From Bradyrhizobium murdochi (GTDB taxonomy: Bacteria > Pseudomonadota > Alphaproteobacteria > Rhizobiales > Xanthobacteraceae), in assembly GCF_000472965.1 (NCBI RefSeq), contig NZ_AXAU01000021.1, positions 62,001-126,000 of the forward strand: a DNA stretch of 64,000 nucleotides. The letters are read 5' to 3'. A program made the translations under genes and the position numbers. Positions 18,058 to 28,199 of the stretch are shown here, piece after piece (position 1 is the first letter of the stretch; every line of letters starts with the position of its first letter). The notes under the pieces were generated by a model. The model made no database searches. It was not told the origin of the DNA and saw only the letters and a program-made list of their open reading frames with translations.

Positions 18058-19979
18058 GCGTCGGCCTCGTCATCGTTGTCGGGGCGACCCAGGGTGCTGA
18101 TGTCAGCTTCTTCCTCGTCGGCGTCAAGAACATCGGGAAGCGCAGTGCTCACCGGCGAGGAGAACAGCATCGGCGCCGCTTCGATGGCGAGCGCTGCGTT
18201 CGCAGACAACGACAGCCGAATATAGGCCGACTCGCCCGACAATAGCTCAAGGAATGCGAGCATGCGTCCGTGCCACTGCTTGTTACGCCAACCCTTGCAA
18301 ATGCTTCGGCGCAGGCGGTGTAGCTTCCTTGCGTCATCGATGCCGAGCCCCTCGGCCGTATTGTTGTCGACCGAGAACAATACCCTCGACTTGAGTTTCA
18401 GATGCCAGAGCGGCCAGAAATAAGGCATCGCAGTAACGCCGAACTGCCAGATATGTCCCTTCGCGACATTGCGCAGCATCGAGGACCGCCGGTCGCCTTG
18501 CTTGCCCCAGGGGATGCGGTGTCCCGTCGGTGCCTGCGCGGCCGAAGCGTGGAAGCCGACAGCATTGGAATATTGATACTCGACGAAGCCTTTCTCTCTG
18601 CAGAAGGACAGCCAAGCCTTCTTAATCATCGCAATGACCAAGTTGGAAGCGACTTGACGCTCAATCCCAAGCGCAGAAAAGCCATTGTCGATGAATTCCA
18701 GCAGAGGGATCTCGTACTTCAGCTTGAATCGGCGGCAGACGCGAACGCGACGTCGATTTCGGATTGTTCAGCAAAAGTGATGATCCCGGCACCCTGTTTC
18801 GCGCACGGATAGAGGAAATCCTCGAGCGCCCGATCCAGCAATCGGTCCTCGATCACCCCGGTGCTCTCAAAGATCGGATGACGTCGGGCGCTTCCGCCGC
18901 GCGCAGCCAGTTCGAGGTCGGTCGCTCGGCCTCCTCGACGAGCGGGATCGCGCCACGCCGCCGGAAAATCTCCCAATTTGGATCGATCACCGGCTGGCCG
19001 GAAGGACGCGGGACTTTCTGGCGCTGCAGCGCGTCAAGTAGGAGACCGACGCCTTCTCCTCAGCCGCGCACAAAATCAACGGTCACGGCATCTCCGACGC
19101 CCTTGACCTTCTTTCCCGGTTCGAGCCGGAGCGGAATAATGAACCGGGAATCGTCGAGCTCCTTGGACAACTCCAGCGCGATGTCGAGATCATCCTGGAC
19201 ATGAGGGTCAGCGAGCGTGGCATCGCGGCAGATGAGCAGAACTTTCACGGCCCGGTATTGCAGCGCCTCATTGATCTGTCGGCGCCATCGGTCGCCGGGC
19301 TGAAGCGTGAGGATGTCGGCGAACACGCGGTACCCCTCGGCCTCAAGCTTGGGCGCGAGCCAAAGCGCAAACTCATCGTCGACAGGCGATGCTTTGATCA
19401 GAAATATGGTGTCTCGCGCTACCTTCTCGACAGGCGCAGCATTCCCGGCAGCCTCCGCAGGCGGAAGGAGATTGGCAAGAACTGCGGGAACCACCCCGGG
19501 CTTTGACAGAGCCTTTCCAACCGCTTCCGTGACAACCGTTTCCAGAACCGAGGTGCTCTGCGCCCAAAGCGTTTGATGGGCTTTCTCGTTGTCCGGATAT
19601 TTTCGAAGCAGAGCGTTGAGGTCGCCGGACCGAAAATGTCGCCCGGCGTTTGCAGCGAAGGGCCGATGATCTGCGCTAACGCGTTCTTGTTTTTTGGCGT
19701 GAGCGGCGCCGATGTCACGAGGATATAGCGCGTCGCTGCTAGCCGATCGATCGACAGCCGCTCCTTCGCCATCTTTGACTTCAGCGCCGCAAAACCGGAC
19801 CCGTGGTAGTGCTTCGCCTGCATCACAATCGATCCGTCGGCTCGCGCATGGCGGCCGCCCATCCCGTCGTCCGGGCCTGCCGGAAAGGCCTCGAAGCGCA
19901 GGTCTATCTCTCGCCCGACGAGGTCGCGGGCCAGATCTTCGAATTCGCTATGGGATAGACCTGAAAAGTCATAATTCAT
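18054..19979 (-). pseudogene. Mrr-TIR-APAZ partner of the short Argonaute, four frameshifts
   Basis: Five segments in different frames form one long protein (about 640 residues). Segment 1 is an Mrr-like endonuclease domain: MNYDFSGLSHSEFEDLARDL, GPDDG...IVMQAKHYHG (the D and QxK of the PD-(D/E)XK site), followed by the LLRKYPDNEKAHQTLWAQST region. Segment 2 is a TIR domain: DTIFLIKASPVDDEFALWLA, GYRVFADILTLQPGDRWRRQ, VKVLLICRDATLADPHVQDD. Segments 3-5 (LLLDALQRQKVPRPSGQPVI, FKLKYEIPLLEFIDNGFSAL, then to the end) correspond to the APAZ region that binds short Argonautes. Breaks lie near 19625, 19060, 18870 and 18740. The usual TIR catalytic Glu position reads Asp (VQDDLD). The acidic tail (DADEEEADI) ends the protein. 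Confidence 0.72.
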
Positions 19980-20528
19980 GCTTGCAGAATGAGTGCTCGT
20001 CTCCTAGGCAGTCAAGCGAGGGATCGCGGTATTGCTTGGTCCCTAAGTTTTACCAACAACAAGATAAACCTGCTTTTGTGGACGTGCCCACGCAACGAAA
20101 ACAAGCCTCGGTCGCGGAATGCTGAGCCAGCGAATCTCCGCGACGCAACAACCGCGGACATCCGAAGCCAGCTTCCCACCGCTTCGCTTCGCTGCGCGAG
20201 GGCGGTGTCGCCAAGGACGATGCGTTGCCGAAAATGACGAGCGGGTTGGACCTCATACGAGCGATTAGAGGTGGTGCACAAATTCCCGATCCCTGGGCGC
20301 GAGCCGACTATTGCGGATTCTCGTTTTGTTCGCTACTTGTTGGGCTTGGTGCATAAGCACCTGTACGCCCCGGCCCATGCCCGCCGGATCGGTCGGAGCC
20401 ACCCCGCTGAGCCGCTGTCGTCAGCCCCGCATCTGGCTGTGGTTGACGTGACTTTAACGGCTGAAAGGCATGGTGGGACCGGACGATCCAAACTATGTTT
20501 GACGCCAAGCTAGATAAGTGGACCGCTA
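19980..20528. other. Divergent intergenic stretch of the defence island
   Basis: Lies between the Mrr-TIR-APAZ gene (leftward) and the AAA ATPase gene (rightward), so it should hold both promoters. Short frames are present but none is recognisable. Confidence 0.4.
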
Positions 20529-21518
20529 ATGGCTCGCGGCGAGTTGATGAAAAAGCTGTTGGCGAGTTACGGCCGGGACGACGAGTTCCGGGCGGTTGCC
20601 GAACAGATCATTCTTGAGGAAGAGCAGAAGAACAACCGCGTTCTAGCCCGGTCCCTCCGCCAAACCCTAGACCATGCGTCGAACCGCGCGCCCCCACCGC
20701 GGGCGCTGGCGCCGCTCATTCCGTTCCCGGACGCCGCCAACGATTTCGTCGAGCGCGTCGAGCCGGAGCACAAGGGCGACATTGTTCTCAGCAAGGCCAA
20801 TATCCGGATCTTTTCCGGACTAATTCAGGAATTTCGCCGCGCCGATGACATCCGCCGCAGCGGACTCCCGGTGCGCTCGAAGCTGCTGTTCTGTGGACCT
20901 CCGGGCTGCGGAAAGACTCTTTGCACCGAGATCTTCGCGGGCGAGCTCGGGCTTCCGCTGTTCGTGGTCAAGATCGACCGCCTGATCTCGTCCTATCTTG
21001 GCGAAACCGCGACCAACATTCGCAAGATTTTCGAGTTCGCGCGCAAGCAGCCCTGCGTCCTCTTTCTCGACGAATTTGATGCGCTGGCGCGCTCGCGTGA
21101 TGATACGAGCGAGCACAACGAGCTGCGGCGCGTGGTCAACAGCCTTTTGATCTTCATCGACCGGATCAAGCCGAAGGGCTTTCTGGTTGCGGCGACCAAT
21201 CTCGACCAGTCCCTTGACCCCGCGGTCTGGCGCCGCTTCGACGAGGTCATCTGGTTCGAAAAGCCGGACCGAGAGATGATCGAGCATTTCCTGGCGCTGA
21301 AATTCAAGAATATCAAAACAGCTTTCGATCCAGTCTCTCATGTCGGTTCGCTGGATGGCTATTCTTTCGCCGAAATCGAACGCATTTGCGTGCAGGCGAT
21401 CAAGGCCGCCGTAATCGAGCGCCGCAAAGAGGTCCGTGAATTGGACTTATGTCACGCCGTCGCTGATGAGATTCGACGACGGTCTGGCACCGCACGCCTG
21501 CAGCATCTGGAAGACTGA
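20529..21518 (+). CDS. AAA+ ATPase, first gene of a protease-linked cassette
   Basis: A 329-residue AAA+ ATPase of the classical FtsH/Vps4-like clade: Walker A GPPGCGKT (123-130), pore-loop-like SSYLGET (154-160), Walker B VLFLDEFD (177-184), sensor 1 ATN (222-224) and Arg-finger region RRFD (235-238), then a helical lid. The first 80 residues (MARGELMKKLLASYGRDDEF...) are a short helical adaptor region. It is separated by only 6 bases from the subtilisin-like protease gene, so ATP-driven control of the protease, or joint action as a defence pair, is likely. ATPase plus S8 protease pairs recur in defence islands; the role here is inferred from context. Confidence 0.88.
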   Translation: MARGELMKKLLASYGRDDEFRAVAEQIILEEEQKNNRVLARSLRQTLDHASNRAPPPRALAPLIPFPDAANDFVERVEPEHKGDIVLSKANIRIFSGLIQEFRRADDIRRSGLPVRSKLLFCGPPGCGKTLCTEIFAGELGLPLFVVKIDRLISSYLGETATNIRKIFEFARKQPCVLFLDEFDALARSRDDTSEHNELRRVVNSLLIFIDRIKPKGFLVAATNLDQSLDPAVWRRFDEVIWFEKPDREMIEHFLALKFKNIKTAFDPVSHVGSLDGYSFAEIERICVQAIKAAVIERRKEVRELDLCHAVADEIRRRSGTARLQHLED

Positions 21519-21524
21519 TCCGGC

Positions 21525-23866
21525 GTGCCGCGCTACGACCACCTCCAGCTCCTGCGGCTTCCCGAGCGTCTCGAACGGCGGAAGCATGGGGGAGGAGGTG
21601 CTGCCCCTCAACGAGACGTCAGCGTACATAGCCGCAAGCTTCGTGCTGAGCTCGACACCGCTATTGCTGAGCAGCAACGCCGTCGCCGCCCGGAGTTCGT
21701 CGATCCGTCGCTCATTCTGCGCGTTCGCATGACCGGAATGACGATGGAGGAAGACTGGGAGCGGCTTGGACTGACCCTCCTCGCCAGCGATGAAGACAAA
21801 ACCCTGATCCTCTTCGCATCGAATGACGATCTGCAGGGTTTTCGCGATCGCCTGCAGGCCTATGCGCAGGGAACCCCGCCTGGACAAGCCGCCCCGTCCT
21901 ACAATGGCTTCATCACCCGCATCGAAGAGATTGGCGCGGTGAAACCTCGTGATCGTATCGGGCTGCGATTGCGTGAAGAAGGGCTGACCCTGCCTGAAGA
22001 CTTCGATGCGGACCGGGTCTTCGTCCTCGATCTCGAGCTATGGGACATTGGCCGGCGTGAACTCCGCACCCGAAAGCTTGAGCAAATCGCCGAATACATA
22101 GATGCGCGGGGAGGCGAAGTGCTTGACCGCTATGTTGGCCCATCGATTACAATGCTGCGCGCTCGCATGTCCGGCAATGTGATACAGACGCTCCTCACAG
22201 TCGAAGACGTTGCCGATGTCGATCTGCCGCCCGAACCTGATATTGTCACCGGCGAGGCGTTTGAGTTGACGATCGCCGATCTACCGGAGATCGACGACGT
22301 TGGCGACGACGCGCCGGTCATTGGCATCATCGACAGCGGCGTCAATGACCATCCGTTGCTGGCGGGCGCCATTGTCGGCGCGATCGGTGTACCGGAGCGG
22401 CTCGGAACGGCCGACGATTGGGGCCACGGCACGCGCGTTGCCGGCGTGTCACTATTTGGCGATCTGCGCGATCAAATTGCCGCTGGCGCGCTGGTGCGGG
22501 CAGGGCGCATCGCCTCGGCCAAGGTCGTGAACGAACGTGGTCAATTCGACGAACGTCGTCTTATTGCCTCCCAGATGCGCGAAGCCCTGACCGCCCTCAA
22601 TCAGCGTTTCGGTTGCCGCCTCTTTGTCGTCGCGCTCGGTGATCCGAAGCGCCCCTATGACGGAGGCAAGGTTGGCCCGTGGGCGGCAACGCTGGATGAA
22701 CTCGCACGCGAACTCGATTCCGTCATCATCGTCTCGGCCGGCAATCGCGCGCCCCGCAGCGGTAATCGGCTGGAACAAGCCGTTACTGAGTATCCCGGCT
22801 ATCTGCTCGAACCGGCCAACCGTCTGTGTGAGCCTGCGGGCGCTATGAACGTTCTCACGGTCGGCGCGTTGGCGCACGGCGAGGGTCTTGGGCCCGATCT
22901 TGTCGAGCACGTTCATGCCCGTCCCATCACGCGTGCGTTCGAGCCTGCGCCTTTCACGCGGATCGGCCCCGGGATCGGCGGTTCCATCAAGCCGGATCTG
23001 GTCGATGTCGGTGGCACAATGGTATTCGATCCCGCAGTAGGGCGGCTGCGGCTGGGCGAAGACTTGCCGACGGCCGGTGTTCTCACGCTCCATCATCTGT
23101 TTCTTGACCGGTTGTTTACGGCGGGATCCGGCACGTCCTATGCCGCCCCTCGCGTTGCCCACAAAGAGCAGCGCAGATTCTTGCGCGCTTTCCCAGCGCG
23201 TCTGCAAACCTCGTCCGTGCGTTGCTTGCAGGCGCGGCGCGCATCCCGGATGAGGCCCAGCTCAGGCTTCAAACCCTCGGTGACGATGCCATGCGTTCAA
23301 TCTGCGGCCATGGCGCTGTCGATTCAGAGCGAGCAGCATATTCCGATGATCATCGCGTCGTGCTGTACGCCGAGGATGAATTGGCGCTCGACCACTTTGC
23401 GGTCTATCAATTGCCGATTCCCGAGCTGTTCCAGAGTGGCGGCCGTCGCAGCATCCGCGTGACGCTTGCCTTCGATCCCCCAGTTCGTCACACCCGCGCC
23501 GACTATGCCGGAATTGGCATGAATTTTCGTCTGGTCCGAGGATGTGAGCCCGATCTGATCTTCGAGCACTTCCGACGGAGAACCCAGGAGGAGGGGCGTC
23601 AGCCGGATATCGACGGTCGCTTTGACTGCGGCCTGAAGCCGAGTCCGCGCGAGCGTGAACGCGGAACTCTGCAAACCGCGAGTGTAACGTTTACGCGCGG
23701 CACCGAAGCCTATGGCGATAGCTATTATCTGGTCGTGCGTTGCGACGCCGGTTGGGCAGCAACCTTCGAAACGCAACAACGCTTTGCAATCGTGGTGGAG
23801 CTGACCCATCAAGCGGAAGTGCAATTGTACGAGCGGCTGCGCGCTCGTGTCCGCCTTCGAGGTTGA
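21525..23866 (+). pseudogene. Subtilisin-like (S8) serine protease, one frameshift
   Basis: GTG start 6 bases after the ATPase stop. Residues 1-255 are a non-protease N-terminal region; the peptidase domain has the full triad: Asp270 (IGIIDSGVNDH), His301 (DWGHGTRVAG), oxyanion Asn407 (SAGNRAP) and Ser538 (GSGTSYAAPRVA). Just after Ser538 a shift near 23166 changes frame; reading on in the next frame gives the expected AAQILARFPSASANLVRALL-AGAARIPDE helix and a ~215-residue C-terminal beta domain ending at 23866. Because all active-site residues precede the break, a truncated protease could still fold, but the domain's last helix would be lost. A sequencing error is the alternative. Confidence 0.82.
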
Positions 23867-24027
23867 GAAAGCGGCAAATGGAATGAGCCGATCGCCACCT
23901 TTGTCACGATCCGGACCCGACGGCGGCCCCATCCTCTTTTTCCCTGCTGCGTATCAGTTCCACAACGCCGTGTCGGAGACCCGACCAAGCCAGACGAACT
24001 ATAGCCGGTTTCCCGCGAGGCCATGCG

Positions 24028-25101
24028 ATGAAGTGGGGAGACAATGCCCGAGATTTTGACACCGCACTGGCGGTGTGGCCGCACTATCGCCCGCTGTTCG
24101 ACAATTGGCTGATGCAGGAGCTGGTGGAGCAGGGCGACAAGGCTCCGATATGGCGCGACCGCAGAGTGCCGACCGAGAATGGACGCGTACGCGGCGACGT
24201 TTATCCGGATGGCGAGACCGCACGATCGGCCGCCGCCACGCTCAATCAGATGCTCCACGACGCGCTCGCTGCGCGCGAGATGGATGCCGCGAGCAAGCTT
24301 TCGCTTCAGCTCAAAGTCGCGAAGAACCTGCAATCCAAAGAACGCCTTCGCGACGAAGAGGAGCTCATGCTCGCGGAGGCACGCCGCCGGCACGTCAATG
24401 ATCCGCGACCGGACCCTTCCGCAATTGTGCTGCCTGCGGAGTCGGCTCCTTTCCGTCAGCAATTGAGCGACCAGCTTTCAGACATGCCCTATCTGAGGGT
24501 CGTGATCGTGACGGTCCGGGAGACGGATCGCAGGTGGCACCGCTCCATTCTTTATCTCTCGCACGACAACAAATGGTCCAAGCCTTACACGGCCGGTGAG
24601 CGATCCGCTGAAAAAGCCATGCGGGCGCGAATCGCCAACGGCTTCGGCCTTAGCGCCGACGACCATTGGGGAAAGACCAAGGCCAAGATCCGCCAGATCT
24701 TGTTGCCACGCGCCAACCAGCTGCTGCAACTGGCAAGCGTGCAGCGTATGCGGGCAGAAGCATTGGCCAATGGTCAAAAGGTGCTGGTCTCGAACGGCAT
24801 CGTTTTCTGGTACGAGGAAGATGGCGGTATCGGCTGGCAGGTCAAACAGACGACGTCCACCAAGGAGTCCGAGGGAAGCACCTTATGGAAGGAAGGCACA
24901 ATTCACTCGGTAAACCATGGTCGATTGGTGATCCTGCCCTATATTAAGGAAAGCGGCGAGCAGGTGCGTGGCCACACCAGAAATGGCCCGGATGACGGCA
25001 GAGCCAAACCACGGCATCCCGATCACTACGTCGATATTCCGTTTGCGCAACTCGACGGTAACCTTATGATCGGTCTGTTCGGCGAATTGCCCTACGAATA
25101 G
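24028..25101 (+). CDS. Unknown 357-residue protein following the ATPase-protease pair
   Basis: An intact gene 161 bases after the protease, same strand. N-terminal acidic/aromatic region (WPHYRPLFDNWLMQELVEQG), a long charged helical stretch at residues ~70-125 (probable coiled coil), a central segment MPYLRVVIVTVRETDRRWHR, a second helical part rich in Arg/Lys (KAKIRQILLPRANQLLQLAS), and a C-terminal beta-like end. I see no catalytic signature and do not recognise the family. Position makes it the likely third member of the cassette, though the gap may carry its own promoter. Confidence 0.7.
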   Translation: MKWGDNARDFDTALAVWPHYRPLFDNWLMQELVEQGDKAPIWRDRRVPTENGRVRGDVYPDGETARSAAATLNQMLHDALAAREMDAASKLSLQLKVAKNLQSKERLRDEEELMLAEARRRHVNDPRPDPSAIVLPAESAPFRQQLSDQLSDMPYLRVVIVTVRETDRRWHRSILYLSHDNKWSKPYTAGERSAEKAMRARIANGFGLSADDHWGKTKAKIRQILLPRANQLLQLASVQRMRAEALANGQKVLVSNGIVFWYEEDGGIGWQVKQTTSTKESEGSTLWKEGTIHSVNHGRLVILPYIKESGEQVRGHTRNGPDDGRAKPRHPDHYVDIPFAQLDGNLMIGLFGELPYE

Positions 25102-25198
25102 CCTGGATCGCTGCGCTAGCGTCAGGAAACAGCACACGGAAGCCTCGGCTCGTTCCGCTCATCGCGGGTTCCCGCGAAGGCTTCTGCGGCGGCGATAG

Positions 25199-25925
25199 CT
25201 ATACGATGATGCGTGAGCTGCGATCGTTAGATCGATAGACCAAGCTGCAGCTCTGCCTCGTTGCCTTGTAACGACGAAAGCGACACCCCCAACAGCCGGA
25301 CTGGCTTCGAAAAGGCATCTCGTTCTGAAGCAGCGCGATCGATAGTCGTTCGAGTTCCGCGCGATTCAAAATCGCGGAGGGCACCGACCTGCTGCGCGTG
25401 TTGATTTCGAAGTCGTTGAACTTTACCTTGAGGGTAACCGTCCGGCCTAGCGCGCCCTTATCTTCGCAGTACTGCCAGGCCTTGTCGATCAATGGTTGAA
25501 GTTCGGCGGCCATAGCTTTGATTTCGGTCAGGTCGTTAAGGAAGGTATTCTCTGCGCCGACCGACTTCCGGATTCGGTTCGGACGGACCTCGCGATTAGC
25601 GACGCCTCTCGATATCCAATAGTAATACTCACCCGCCTAGCCGAAATTAACCTGCATGAACTCGAGCGACTGATTGCGCATATCGAGCCCGTGTAGAGGC
25701 CAAGGCCATACATTGGCTGTGGTTGCGTGCCCGATGCCGTGGAATTTGTCGACCGCCAGGGCTTCTACAAACGCCGGGCCCCATCTCAGGAGTGATGACG
25801 TACTGGCGGTTCGGCTTGCGATGGTCGGAGGCGAGCTGTTGTAGGAGATGCTGGCGGAGGCATTGAGGCCGGTTACCTCCTTGATCTTCGTACGGATCGC
25901 CAACGCCACGTCCCGCGCCAATGGG
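25199..25925 (-). pseudogene. dinB: DNA polymerase IV (DinB) remnant
   Basis: Pieces of a Y-family polymerase in several frames: DVALAIRTKIKEVTGLNASA with SISYN and LASDHRKPNRQYVITPEMGP with GFVEALAVDKFHGIG (palm and thumb), and further on the little-finger part ELQPLIDKAWQYCEDKGALG with RTVTLKVKFNDFEINTRSRS. The first ~90 residues with the metal-binding DFDAFYASVE are missing and internal stops are present. A dead copy. Confidence 0.8.
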
Positions 25926-26771
25926 ACGTTTTGCAGGCATCCTTGATGGCAACCAAGTCAGCGGCTTCGCCTGACCCATCGTCATTGAAGACCAGACCAG
26001 ATCGAATTCCGCCTTCAGCCGCTGAACGGTGTAGTGCTGGATCGTATCTGGTGCCCGAGCCTTGCGCATCGATTCCCGATTGAGCGGCACATTCTTCCAA
26101 GGCCAGGATTCCAAAACGCGCGACCGGGAAGCGGCCCGCATTAAGGATGGTCGGGATGTGGTAGCAGTAATAGGAGTAGGTGCCATCCGCGTGTCTCACG
26201 ATGAAGGGTCGACTTCGAGGTGCTCTTCGAGCGGCAGAACGACGCCCTTGGACCTCTTCAACGAGACATCTGGACTGGCCTCTTAACTGGCGTCAGCCTC
26301 GGTGTCGCGCCGGTTGCCGAGGAGGAGCAGGTCTGAAGATGGGAGGCTTATTTTGCTCCATCGTATATCACGTAGATCGCAGGTACTGCGATTCTTTCGG
26401 AGCCTTCCAGCTTGCGTGGTACGCATGGAAGCCTGCGTGAGGGCCTCGCCCCCCAGAAGTCGGCGATAGATATCGCAGCGCTGAGGTGCTTGGCGGAGCA
26501 GAAAAGATGCTAGACAAGCATCGGAAATTGCTAATTTGATGTCAGCGCGGCGATGCTGAACCGCATTTGCACTCAGCGTTCCCGGTGTCCGGCCGTCAAA
26601 CGGCGAATTGCAGAATCTTGACTGCCTGCCAGCTGAAAAGCGCGCCGCGCCGGTCGCTAATCTTAAGAAGGTTCTGAGCAAATAACAGAAGCCATCGCGC
26701 GGCCACATGGCTCTGGATCTGCTGCGATCCGATTCCTGAATAGCCAAGCGGTGCCTGATCCCACAAAGCTC
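25926..26771. other. Stretch with no supported gene
   Basis: Contains short frames on both strands, e.g. a minus-strand run DGTYSYYCYHIPTILNAGRF that looks protein-like but that I cannot place. No intact gene. Confidence 0.4.
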
Positions 26772-26890
26772 GTTGGTCCGATGATCGAGCGGTTCTCGTT
26801 TTGCGACGACGGCGCGCCGGACTCCAAAGACAGGTAGGGCGATCCGGTACTTTGCGCGATTCTTGCATAGTCATCGCAGGATGATCAATT
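26772..26890 (+). repeat. Recombinase-associated repeat, third partial copy
   Basis: About 120 bases closely match 2038-2155 (both begin gatcgagcg.ttctcgttttgcgacgac and run through 'tactttgcgcgatt.ttgca'). In the first copy this lies just before the integrase N-terminus. It abuts the first nif-block gene, so it may mark an edge of an insertion or deletion. Confidence 0.7.
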
Positions 26891-26905
26891 GAAGGTTCTC
26901 TTGTC

Positions 26906-27313
26906 ATGAACGAGCGGCGGACGCAGTCGAATATCGCCTATGCAATCTGCGGCTTCAACGATATTCCAAGCCAGCGCGCCATGGGCTTCCACCTCATGAT
27001 AGTGGACGAAGACGGCGGCCACAGGCCGTGGCCCATTGTCGTGGTGCGCTGGGGCAAGCGGGTGTTTGCCTATCTCAACAAATGCCCGCACACTGGCGTC
27101 AATCTCGACTGGGAACGCAACCAGTTTTTCGATCCCCTCGGTATGCGGCTGATGTGCGGCAAACACGGCTCGACCTTCGAGCTCGGCACGGGCCGCTGTG
27201 TGGACGGCCGGTGCAAGGGCAGCAGTCTCACGCCGGTCGCGTTGACGGTGCTGGACGGCGATATCTGCGCGACCGGCGTGCGGCTTGTCGAGGAGGAGGA
27301 TTCCTCTGGCTAA
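26906..27313 (+). CDS. Rieske-type [2Fe-2S] protein, nif-associated
   Basis: A 135-residue Rieske ferredoxin-like protein: cluster motifs CPHTGVNLDW (CxH) and CGKHGSTFE (CxxH) are complete, within VVVRWGKRVFAYLNKCPHTG...GRCVDGRCKGSSLTPVAL. No signal peptide, so a cytoplasmic electron carrier. It is homologous to the second Rieske gene of this window (same layout, both with a GLCLDGPC/GRCVDGRC loop). Likely an electron carrier or accessory factor for nitrogen fixation, inferred from neighbours. It ends 15 bases from the convergent next gene. No clear sigma-54 promoter in front; recombinase debris lies there instead. Confidence 0.85.
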   Translation: MNERRTQSNIAYAICGFNDIPSQRAMGFHLMIVDEDGGHRPWPIVVVRWGKRVFAYLNKCPHTGVNLDWERNQFFDPLGMRLMCGKHGSTFELGTGRCVDGRCKGSSLTPVALTVLDGDICATGVRLVEEEDSSG

Positions 27314-27328
27314 AGTTGAAGCCATTGC

Positions 27329-27919
27329 TCAGACCGGCCGGTTCTCGTTACGGTTTCTTACGGGTTCCATCCTCTTCAGGCCGTCTTCGTAAGAGATCTC
27401 ATCATAGGACGCATCGATACCCTTGGTTGCGTCGAGCAGGTAGTCGAGCTTGCCGGGCGCGTCGAGCTTCTTAATGTCATTTTTGTCGACCCCGGCCAGG
27501 TCCATCATCTCCTTCCAAACGGTAGATTCATCGCACGGCAGCACGTTGAAGGTGATACCACGGAGCTTGATGCGATATTTCGCCAACAGGTCTATGTTGT
27601 TGCAAAACATGAAGTAGGTGCCATCAGGACTTAGCGCGCCGTCAAGAACATTTGCGACATCAGCAAGATAAGCGAAGCAGTGCAGATAGCCGGCAAGCAC
27701 CGGAATGCTGCGTTCGCCTTCCTGCACGACCGTCAGCACCTGCTCGATCGAATAGTGGGGCGGCCGCTTCTCGTCGGCGACCTGGGCCTGGAATTTTAGG
27801 GCGATATCGCCGCGAAAGCCGAACCGGCCCTGCTTGGTGGTCCCGCCCTTGAATATGGCATTGAGCAGGCGTCCCTCCTTCTCCAACCGGCCTAGCGCGG
27901 TGTTCTCGATTGCAGTCAT
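27329..27919 (-). CDS. Unknown 196-residue protein, divergent from iscA
   Basis: An intact soluble protein (MTAIENTALGRLEKEGRLLN..., IKLRGITFNVLPCDESTVWK, KLDYLLDATKGIDASYDEIS) that I do not recognise. Its upstream region shares a perfect NifA site with the divergent iscA-nifS unit and has a GG-N10-GC sigma-54-like element, so it is probably co-expressed with nitrogenase genes. Confidence 0.65.
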   Translation of the reverse strand: MTAIENTALGRLEKEGRLLNAIFKGGTTKQGRFGFRGDIALKFQAQVADEKRPPHYSIEQVLTVVQEGERSIPVLAGYLHCFAYLADVANVLDGALSPDGTYFMFCNNIDLLAKYRIKLRGITFNVLPCDESTVWKEMMDLAGVDKNDIKKLDAPGKLDYLLDATKGIDASYDEISYEDGLKRMEPVRNRNENRPV

Positions 27920-27978
27920 AAAAAATCATCCCTTGATCCAAGACAATCGCCGGACACTCCGGCGGCAGAAGACGCAAT

Positions 27979-27993
27979 GCAAATTGTTTGCCG
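27979..27993 (-). promoter_or_regulatory. Putative sigma-54 promoter (weak match)
   Basis: On the minus strand the sequence CGGCAAA-N4-TTGC keeps the essential GG and GC ten bases apart. It is 60 bases upstream of the 196-residue gene and 76 bases from the NifA site. The -24 element deviates from consensus, so this is tentative. Confidence 0.45.
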
Positions 27994-28068
27994 CCGCGTT
28001 CGTAACGCTTCATCGGCTAATCCATAAGGAAGACACTTAAAAGCTCCCGCGATCCCTCGAAAACCCCT

Positions 28069-28084
28069 TGTCAGCAACCCGACA
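28069..28084. promoter_or_regulatory. NifA upstream activator site, shared by divergent genes
   Basis: Perfect TGT-N10-ACA. It lies 63 bases before the -24 element of the iscA promoter and 76 bases from the putative opposite promoter. The motif is symmetric and could serve both. Confidence 0.8.
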
Positions 28085-28146
28085 CGCGTCGCAAAGCCAA
28101 CAGGCGCGATTTCGAAAAAGGTAAGCATTGTCAAGCTCGTGCGCGC

Positions 28147-28161
28147 TGGCATGCGACTTGC
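28147..28161 (+). promoter_or_regulatory. Sigma-54 promoter of iscA-nifU-nifS
   Basis: TGGCATG-N4-TTGC, one base off the best consensus, about 38 bases before the iscA start. With the NifA site upstream it makes a standard NifA/RpoN promoter. Confidence 0.85.
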
Positions 28162-28199
28162 CAATTCTCATGCAAACGACTTGGGAAAATAAGAGTGCC

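Noticed and set aside
15136..19979. Programmed frameshifting as an explanation for the broken defence genes
   Set aside because: Nine shifts in different contexts and no consistent slippery sites; decay or sequence error is simpler.
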